This document shows, piece after piece, positions 58,323 to 64,000 of a DNA stretch of 64,000 bases. Source of the DNA: JAVJST01 sp040219295 (lineage in GTDB: Bacteria > Pseudomonadota > Alphaproteobacteria > Rhodospirillales > Casp-alpha2). The notes under the pieces are model-generated. The model ran no database searches. It was not told the origin of the DNA and saw only the letters and a program-made list of their open reading frames with translations. A program made the position numbers and the translations under genes. The stretch spans positions 620,001 to 684,000 of the forward strand of contig JAVJST010000005.1 in NCBI GenBank assembly GCA_040219295.1, given 5' to 3'. Position 1 is the first letter of the stretch. Each line of letters starts with the position of its first letter.

Positions 58323-59975
58323 TCAGCTTGTCGGCGGCTGATCCGGAAACACCAGGGTTACCGTGGTGCCCACGCCGACGGTGCTGGCGATCTGCAGCTG
58401 ACCGCCGTGTAGTTCCATCAGCTTCCGTGACAGCGAGAGGCCCAGGCCGGTACCTTCGTGCGACAATGCTACGTTGTCTCGGGACTGGCCGAACGGCTCT
58501 AGTACGCGCTCCAGGTCGTGCGCCGGAATGCCGACGCCCTCGTCGATGACCTGGACGATGGTCTGTCCTTGGGAATCCCGGCTCGAAGCGATGGTGATCC
58601 GACCGTCGACCGGGGTGTACTTGTCGGCGTTGGACAGCAGATTGATCAGGATCTGGCGGAAGATCCGGGAGTCGGCGAAAACGGTGTCCGCGTCCGGCGA
58701 AACCGAGATTTCGATCGCGCTTTCCCGCTTGCTGCCCCTGCGACCGATGAGGCGGGTGCATTCCTGGATCGTCGGCTCGATCAGGAATGACTGTGGTGAA
58801 ATCGACATCTTGCCAGCTTCGACCTTGGCAAGGTCGAGCACGTCGTTGACGATCGCCAGCAGGTGCTCACCCGAGGTATGAATATGCTCCGCGTACTCCC
58901 GGTACTTTTCATTGCCGATTGAACCCAGGACCTCATGAGTCAGCATGTCGGAAAATCCGGTGATGGCGTTGAGCGGCGTACGAAGCTCGTGACTCATCGA
59001 CGCGAGGAACTCTGACTTTGCGGCGTTGGCCCGTTCCGCTTCGTCGCGTGCCCTGCGCATCATGTCGGTGGCCTCGGCAAGATCCATGTCGTAGCGCATG
59101 TAGCCGAGCGAGACGATGCTGCCGGTGACGAACACCAGCGCCAGGAAGCCGGCGATGACCCAGAGCCGGTCGGACGTCGTCGGCCATCCGCTCCTTGGCG
59201 CGGCTTCGATTATCCAATGGCCGCTGATCACGTTGACGCGAAGTTTCACCGGATGGTCGACATCGCGATCCACGCTGCGCCAGAAAACCTCTCCGTTCTC
59301 GCCAGTCCCGTCACGCCCGCGCAGCACGATGTCAAAACGTTCCGCGTAGTCCGAGATGCTGATGGAATCGAGAAATGCCTCGAAGTCGATCACCGTCGAG
59401 ATTATGCCCCAGAGCTCGGGCCGGGCAACCTGTCTGTTCTGCAGGTACACCGGGAAGCGCGCGATGATGCCGACACCGCCCTGCACCAGGTCGAGCGGAC
59501 CGGCGATGACGATTTCATTCTCGTCGATCGCCCTCTTCACCTGCGGCCACTGCGACGGTGTTTCGCGATAGTTGAGGCCGAGCGCCTTCTCGTTGCCCGC
59601 GTAGGGGAACACGTGCGAGACAACCAGATCGCGGGCCAGGGCCAGATTGCGGAGCCTGCGGCCCTGACCGCGCACTAGGTCGGCGGCGATCTTGGCGAAC
59701 GCCGTCTGGTCGATCTCGGGCACCGCACGGATGTAGCTAACCAGACCGCGAACGAGATTGATGTCCGCGTTCAGGCGGTTCTCCATCGCTACACGCAGGC
59801 TGTTGAGTTGCTCGACACTCTCGGCACGGTCGGCCACCAAGCTCGACCGCAGGCTCGTGCGTTCCGCCCAGAAACCGGCGATCAGGCAGATCGCGCCAAG
59901 CACGCCGATCATCACCGCCGCCCGGACATTCGGTCGGAGAAGGGTGCGGCGGCGTCGGGCTGACGGACTCGGCAT
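58323..59975 (-). CDS. CHASE-domain sensor histidine kinase
   Basis: 550 aa. TM1 (AVMIGVLGAICLIAGFWA, about 20-37), a periplasmic CHASE domain (about 70-235: LVRGLVSYIRAVPEIDQTAF and FVYAGNEKALGLNY-like block), TM2 (about 272-294), then HisKA with H329 in SMSHELRTPLNAITGF and an HATPase with LINLLSNADKYT, DEGVGIP and GTGLGLSLS. It should sense a small extracellular molecule. Convergent with the decarboxylase, stops 10 bp apart. No response regulator adjoins. Confidence 0.9.
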   Translation of the reverse strand: MPSPSARRRRTLLRPNVRAAVMIGVLGAICLIAGFWAERTSLRSSLVADRAESVEQLNSLRVAMENRLNADINLVRGLVSYIRAVPEIDQTAFAKIAADLVRGQGRRLRNLALARDLVVSHVFPYAGNEKALGLNYRETPSQWPQVKRAIDENEIVIAGPLDLVQGGVGIIARFPVYLQNRQVARPELWGIISTVIDFEAFLDSISISDYAERFDIVLRGRDGTGENGEVFWRSVDRDVDHPVKLRVNVISGHWIIEAAPRSGWPTTSDRLWVIAGFLALVFVTGSIVSLGYMRYDMDLAEATDMMRRARDEAERANAAKSEFLASMSHELRTPLNAITGFSDMLTHEVLGSIGNEKYREYAEHIHTSGEHLLAIVNDVLDLAKVEAGKMSISPQSFLIEPTIQECTRLIGRRGSKRESAIEISVSPDADTVFADSRIFRQILINLLSNADKYTPVDGRITIASSRDSQGQTIVQVIDEGVGIPAHDLERVLEPFGQSRDNVALSHEGTGLGLSLSRKLMELHGGQLQIASTVGVGTTVTLVFPDQPPTS

Positions 59976-60060
59976 TGCGGCGGGACCTAGCTGTTCATCG
60001 ACCGGAACATTCTACGTAGCGTCGGTATCCCGGTCCACGCCGGTCCGGTCGGCGCCACGG

Positions 60061-60525
60061 TTATCCGCGGCCACGGTAAGGTGCAACACCCTGGTCCGGG
60101 ATCCACACGCCTTCGGGCGGTTCGCCGGTTTGATAAAAGACGTCGATCGGAATGCCGCCGCGGGGATACCAGTATCCGCCGATCCTGAGCCATGCCGGGT
60201 TCAGAAGTTCGGCCAGCCGCCGACCGATGCCGACCGTGCAGTCCTCGTGGAATGCCGCGTGGTTTCGGAAACTTCCCAGGTAGAGCTTCAGCGACTTGCT
60301 CTCGACGATCAGGCCGTCGGGAACGTAATCGATGACGAGGTGCGCGAAATCCGGCTGGCCGGTGACCGGACACAGCGAGGTGAACTCCGGACACGTGAAC
60401 CGCACGACGTAGAGCGAGCCTTGGTGCGGACTGGGCACCGCCTCAAGGTTCGCCTCGTCGGGTGAGGCCGGCAGGTCGCCGCTGGCGCCCAACTGTGTCA
60501 GGTTTTCATAGATGCTGTCGTTCAT
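60061..60525 (-). CDS. queF: NADPH-dependent preQ0 reductase QueF (type I)
   Basis: 154 aa from ATG 60525. Reduces 7-cyano-7-deazaguanine to preQ1. SLCPVTGQPDFAHLVIDY holds nucleophile C52 and D59, and ESKSLKLYLGSFRNHAAFHED is the QueF signature. Unimodular length matches the Bacillus-type enzyme. Third queuosine gene of this 5-kb stretch with queG and the transporter; queuosine is also the substrate for the gluQRS product. Confidence 0.94.
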   Translation of the reverse strand: MNDSIYENLTQLGASGDLPASPDEANLEAVPSPHQGSLYVVRFTCPEFTSLCPVTGQPDFAHLVIDYVPDGLIVESKSLKLYLGSFRNHAAFHEDCTVGIGRRLAELLNPAWLRIGGYWYPRGGIPIDVFYQTGEPPEGVWIPDQGVAPYRGRG

Positions 60526-60665
60526 GGCAATGTTGTACGACGCCCGTGTGCGGGCGTCCACCGGAACGCCGCCCGGCGAGCAGAGCAACGCCGAAGGATT
60601 CCGGCGCACCCGGCAGCGATCTGCGCTATAGTTTCCGCGTGCCATGATTGATTGGGACGCTGGCC

Positions 60666-61103
60666 ATGCCTTACCGGACGCTGCGCGAGATCGTTGACGA
60701 TCAGGAACTCCTCCACGCGACATCGGATACCGATGTCCACGCTGCCGCAGTTCGCATGTCGGAGCGCAACGTCGCCGCGATCCTCGTCATCGACGGTGGC
60801 GTGCTGAGCGGCATCTTCACCGAACGCGACCTGTTGCGGCGTGTCGTCGCTGCCGGCCGCGATCCGCAGAAGACCAGGCTGGGCGACGTCATGACAACGG
60901 AGGTCGCCTGCGTCGACGCGGGCCAGCCGGGATTCGAAGCCGCGCGCGTGATGCATGACCGCGGCATCCGCCATGTGGTGATCACGGGCGCTGGCAACCC
61001 GGTCGGATACGGCGTGGTATCGGTGCGCGACTTCATCGCCCGGGAGATGGCCATCTACGAACGCGAGCTTGAGTTCGAAGATCGGCTCTGGGAAGAGATC
61101 TGA
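60666..61103 (+). CDS. CBS-domain protein
   Basis: 145 aa with two CBS motifs: LLHATSDTDVHAAAVRMSERN..LSGIFTERDLLRRVV and DVMTTEVACVDAGQPGFEAARVM..GVVSVRDFI. Such pairs bind adenine nucleotides or similar ligands and act as sensors. No effector domain is fused. The gene is divergent from queF. Confidence 0.85.
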   Translation: MPYRTLREIVDDQELLHATSDTDVHAAAVRMSERNVAAILVIDGGVLSGIFTERDLLRRVVAAGRDPQKTRLGDVMTTEVACVDAGQPGFEAARVMHDRGIRHVVITGAGNPVGYGVVSVRDFIAREMAIYERELEFEDRLWEEI

Positions 61104-61175
61104 CCCAACCGGTGGTGGTTCTGCTGCCGGATACGGCGTTGGCGCCGCAGCCCGACGACGATAGCATTCGCAGCG

Positions 61176-61790
61176 ATGGTTGACTGGAACCGCCGATACC
61201 GCGAGAGCGGCCAACGTCTGTTCGGCAGTCTGCCGAACGAGTACCTGCGCGAGGTTCTTGCCCGCTCCGACGTCGATCCCCGCCGGGTCCTGTGTCTTGG
61301 CGACGGTGACGGCCGCAACGGAACCTGGCTGGCGGGCGAGGGCTGCCGCGTCACGGCGGTCGACGTCTCGGCGGTGGCGACGGAACAGGCTGTGGCACTG
61401 GATCGCGCGGCGGGCGTTACCGTCGAGCGCGTGACCGCGGATCTCGCCGACTGGCGGCCCGGGGGCGGGGACACCTGGGACGCCGTGGCGATGATCTACC
61501 TGCAGTGTGAAGAAACCGTGCGGTCACGGGCGATCGCCGAAAGTGCCGCCGCGCTCGATGACGGGGGCTGGTTCATCGCCGAGGGGTTCTCGCGCGCCGG
61601 GGTGGACGCGGACTCGCCGGGACCGAAGTCGCCGGATCTGCTGTACTATCTGCACGACATTGCCGCGGCGCTGCCCGGGTTCCGCATCGTCGAGGCCTTT
61701 GACGGCGCAGTGTGGCTCGAGGAAGGCGCCCGCCACCGCGGCCACGCCTTCGTCGTCAGAGTTCTGGCGCGGAAGCTGCCGGCAGCGTGA
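61176..61790 (+). CDS. Class I SAM-dependent methyltransferase (TehB-like)
   Basis: 204 aa. Begins MVDWNRRYRESG, as many TehB/UbiE-like enzymes. SAM loop VLCLGDGDGRNGTWLA near residue 39, then VTAVDVSAVATEQAV and VAMIYLQCEE. ERVTADLADW supplies the adenine acid. Substrate unknown. Its last 35 bp overlap the convergent kinase gene. Confidence 0.82.
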   Translation: MVDWNRRYRESGQRLFGSLPNEYLREVLARSDVDPRRVLCLGDGDGRNGTWLAGEGCRVTAVDVSAVATEQAVALDRAAGVTVERVTADLADWRPGGGDTWDAVAMIYLQCEETVRSRAIAESAAALDDGGWFIAEGFSRAGVDADSPGPKSPDLLYYLHDIAAALPGFRIVEAFDGAVWLEEGARHRGHAFVVRVLARKLPAA

Positions 61791-63405
61791 AGCGGAACGT
61801 GGTGCCTTCTCCGGGCACCGATTCGACCCAGATGCGGCCGCCGTTGGCCTCGATCATTTCCTTGCACAACGGCAGGCCCAGGCCGGTGCCGATCTCGCCG
61901 TCGGTGCCCAGCGTGGTGGTCTTCTGATCGACCGCGAACAGCTTGTCGACTATGTCGGGCGTGATGCCGGTGCCGGTGTCACGAACGGCGACTTCGACCA
62001 TGTCCTGCGCCTCCCTCGCCTCGACCGTGATGGTGCCGTCCTGCGGCGTGAACTTGATCGCGTTGGCCACGAGGTTGCGGATGACGAGCAGCACCATGTT
62101 CCGGTCGGCCAGCACGACGAGGCCGGAAGGCGAGCTCTCAAGCGTGATCCGCTTTGCCGCCGCCGGGTCCCGGAACACCTCGACATTCTTGGCGATGGCG
62201 TCGTCGATCGGGATCTCCTGCTGTTCGATGTTGCCTTTCTCCATCTGGAAGCGGGCCCACTCGAGCAGATTGTCGAGCAGCTCGAAGACCCGCTTGCCCG
62301 AGACGTTGATCTTGCCGGCATAGTCGACGAGCTGTTCCTTGGTCAGCTTGTCCGACATCTTTACCATGACGTCCGAGAGCCCGAGCAGCGTGGTGAACGG
62401 ACTCTTCAGATCGTGTCCGATGATCGAGAAGAACCGGTTCTTGATGGCGATCTCTGTGGCGAGTGCCTCGTTAGCCCGTTCGGTTTCGCGTTGCGCCCGG
62501 CCACGCGCCTGTTCGGCGGTGCGGACCGCGAAAAGGGCGCCTCCCGTGGCGGCCGCGAGGGCCAGGATCAGGATCGAGGCCACGGTCCAGCGCTGCTGCG
62601 CGAACGTCGGAAACAGTTCGGCTTCCGGCAAGCCGACGACCTCCCATCGCGTGTTCCGCACGGTCCGCCGCGCGAGGATGTCTGCCTGTTCGGGTTCGGT
62701 CAGCGTTATCGGCCGCGTATCACCGAAAACATCGCGCGCGCCTTCTGACGAGACCTCGATCAGGTTCTCCCGGTTGCGGTTGAGGAGGTAGAGGCGATGC
62801 CCCTGGCTTTCGTACGAGCCCAGCCGCGTCTGGATGATCGTCGGATAGAAGCTGACGAAGAACACGCCGCCGACGGTGCCGTCCTCGCCGCGCCATTTCG
62901 CCATCAGGTCGAAGTGGTAATTGAACGCCTGCGGGTGGATTTCCGGCGCGTAGAGGTGCGGTGAGCCGGCGAGCCCGAGATCGCTCTCTTCGATGAAGGA
63001 CTCGATCGAGCGGAGGCAGACTTCCCCGACGAAACCGTCGATGTCGGCGACCAGGTCGTTGCCCGCCCGGTCGGTCAGGGTGAAGGTGAAATAGGACGGG
63101 AACCACTGGCGCAGGCTGGCGTGCAGCTCGTTCAGCAGATCCTCGTCGGTCGGGTCCTTCGACAGCTCGATCAGGCGGGCGCGCTTCTCGACCGCGAAGA
63201 CATTGACCAGCCGCTGCCGCGTCTCGACGAACTGTTCGATGGCGAGTGCCGCGCTGATGACCTCGTTCTCGAGAACGCGTCGATGGTTGTCGCGGAAGCT
63301 CCTGATGTCCGAGTACGTGACCCAAAGCACGCCGAACACGACGACGGCAAAGCCGACTGCCGCGATCAGCAAGTGAAGCCGTGGAATACCCAGGGTTTTC
63401 GTCAT
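61756..63405 (-). CDS. Membrane sensor histidine kinase (double-Cache-like input)
   Basis: 549 aa from ATG 63405. TM1 (LHLLIAAVGFAVVVFGVLW, about 10-28), a periplasmic input region of about 230 residues resembling a Cache-type sensor, TM2 (VASILILALAAATGGALFA, about 268-286), HisKA with H331 in FSIIGHDLKSPFTTLLG, and an HATPase with NLVANAIKF, DTGTGITP and GTGLGLPLCKEMI. No ribosome binding site is evident before ATG 63405; instead the leader holds a T-arm-like hairpin. TTG 63441 is an in-frame alternative start. Confidence 0.88.
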   Translation of the reverse strand: MTKTLGIPRLHLLIAAVGFAVVVFGVLWVTYSDIRSFRDNHRRVLENEVISAALAIEQFVETRQRLVNVFAVEKRARLIELSKDPTDEDLLNELHASLRQWFPSYFTFTLTDRAGNDLVADIDGFVGEVCLRSIESFIEESDLGLAGSPHLYAPEIHPQAFNYHFDLMAKWRGEDGTVGGVFFVSFYPTIIQTRLGSYESQGHRLYLLNRNRENLIEVSSEGARDVFGDTRPITLTEPEQADILARRTVRNTRWEVVGLPEAELFPTFAQQRWTVASILILALAAATGGALFAVRTAEQARGRAQRETERANEALATEIAIKNRFFSIIGHDLKSPFTTLLGLSDVMVKMSDKLTKEQLVDYAGKINVSGKRVFELLDNLLEWARFQMEKGNIEQQEIPIDDAIAKNVEVFRDPAAAKRITLESSPSGLVVLADRNMVLLVIRNLVANAIKFTPQDGTITVEAREAQDMVEVAVRDTGTGITPDIVDKLFAVDQKTTTLGTDGEIGTGLGLPLCKEMIEANGGRIWVESVPGEGTTFRFTLPAASAPEL

Positions 63406-63541
63406 GCGCCGGATTTGAACCGACACCCCTTTGCGGATCAACCAATTTCATGACGGGCACCCCGCCGTCCGCGGGCCCCAGACCGGCGACGCCCTTGATC
63501 GTTGCGGTCCGGCCGTTCCGGCCTTACCAATTCAGTCAGCC

Positions 63542-64000
63542 ATGAACGGATCCCTGTCCAACGCGCTGATCGGATGGATGCTCGTCGCGACGACGGCGCT
63601 GGTCGTGCTGTCGGTGTGGACCGGCGTTGCCGGTTTCGATCGTGCCGCCGAGGTCGTCATCGTGCCGCTGACCGCACTGCTGACGATTGCCGTCGGCTGG
63701 GGCCGTCGGATCTTCGTCGCCGTTGCGGCGGTGCTCGTCGTCATGGCCGTCGTCACGCGGCCCGACTGGCACGCCATCGTCAACGACGCCCTCGCGCGTA
63801 CCGCGTTCATTGTCGCGTTCTTCACCGCGCTGGCGTCGCTCCGGAATGCGTCGGCCAGCTCGGCGGCGATCGAGACTTGCGGCCGGTTCCTCGCCGGTCA
63901 ACCGCCGGGCCGGCGCTATGCCGCGCTGACCGTCGGCGGCCAGCTGTTCGCGCTGCTGCTCAACTACGGCTCGCTCATCCTGTTGGGTTCCATGGCCGAG
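63542..64000 (+). CDS. Polytopic membrane protein, truncated by the window end
   Basis: First 153 codons from ATG 63542. At least four hydrophobic helices (about 9-28, 38-52, 56-70, 87-102 and 130-150). ETCGRFLAGQPPGRRYAALTVGG is a polar loop before the last visible helix. No family is identifiable from this part; a transporter is likely. Divergent from the kinase gene. Confidence 0.6.
   Translation, partial: MNGSLSNALIGWMLVATTALVVLSVWTGVAGFDRAAEVVIVPLTALLTIAVGWGRRIFVAVAAVLVVMAVVTRPDWHAIVNDALARTAFIVAFFTALASLRNASASSAAIETCGRFLAGQPPGRRYAALTVGGQLFALLLNYGSLILLGSMAE

Noticed and set aside
1..64000. Mobile elements, prophage or CRISPR
   Set aside because: No transposase, integrase, terminase, cas gene or spaced direct repeats were seen; the RusA-like and HNH genes stand in ordinary chromosomal contexts.

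Overview
This is a gene-dense, high-GC chromosomal segment of an alphaproteobacterium. I infer a free-living, aerobic, probably marine or aquatic member of the Rhodospirillales or a close relative. The support is the set of lineage-typical genes: argH-lptM-lysA-TIGR02302, ftsE-ftsX-ydcF-plsC, B12-dependent ribonucleotide reductase nrdJ, DUF2125, DUF1127, and a chorismate mutase-aminotransferase-TyrA operon, together with a poly-3-hydroxybutyrate (PHB) locus. I see no rRNA or tRNA gene, insertion sequence, prophage or CRISPR array. Base and codon use look even, so this reads as core genome rather than an island.

Layout. 0-5.2 kb: a GH63-like glycosidase, a periplasmic-sensor histidine kinase and a FecR-domain protein. 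5.2-10.8 kb: amidotransferase, half-size EamA protein, PhyH dioxygenase, Ni/Co-type transporter, dienelactone hydrolase, rhomboid protease, exported protein. 10.8-17.8 kb: OmpA-type porin, a GFA-gluQRS-nuclease operon with ATGA overlaps, HNH protein, small histidine kinase, SDR, MOSC and a GIY-YIG-like protein. 17.8-22.5 kb: aminopeptidase P, DUF1127, 1-Cys peroxiredoxin and a TlpA/RusA-like/lipoprotein operon. 22.6-28.2 kb: argH-lptM-lysA-TIGR02302. 28.2-32.8 kb: zinc-ribbon protein divergent from ftsEX-ydcF-plsC. 33-35.4 kb: nrdJ. 35.4-39.97 kb: EamA-ChaC-TPR/sulfotransferase and DUF2125. 39.97-43.9 kb: the aromatic amino-acid operon and a methyltransferase. 44-45 kb: GST with a structured leader or small RNA, and a tiny membrane protein. 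45.1-51.8 kb: PHB metabolism (phaA, phaB, short phaC, PhaE-like partner, phaR) with two coupled extra genes. 52-55.4 kb: MscS-type channel and SUMF1-domain protein. 55.5-60.5 kb: queuosine genes (queG, a VUT transporter, queF) interspersed with an ornithine/lysine-type decarboxylase and a CHASE-domain kinase. 60.7-64 kb: CBS protein, methyltransferase, another kinase and a membrane protein cut by the window edge.

How the parts work together. The PHB genes form a complete acetyl-CoA to polymer route, with the regulator PhaR encoded beside them and matching TGCTGC/GCAGCA dyads in front of phaA and in the phaR/PhaE-like intergenic region. The aromatic operon joins a chorismate mutase fused to a degenerate prephenate-dehydratase/ACT module with an aminotransferase and a prephenate/arogenate dehydrogenase, that is, a tyrosine branch with a probable sensor pseudoenzyme. 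Four histidine kinases lie in the window with no response regulator.

The most promising non-textbook signals are the PDT-like pseudoenzyme, the switchable hairpins ahead of it, a three-hairpin terminator-ended RNA near 44.1 kb, two small ORFs with strong ribosome binding sites (26 and 34 codons), and the PhaC/PhaE-like pair with its PhaR-like dyads.
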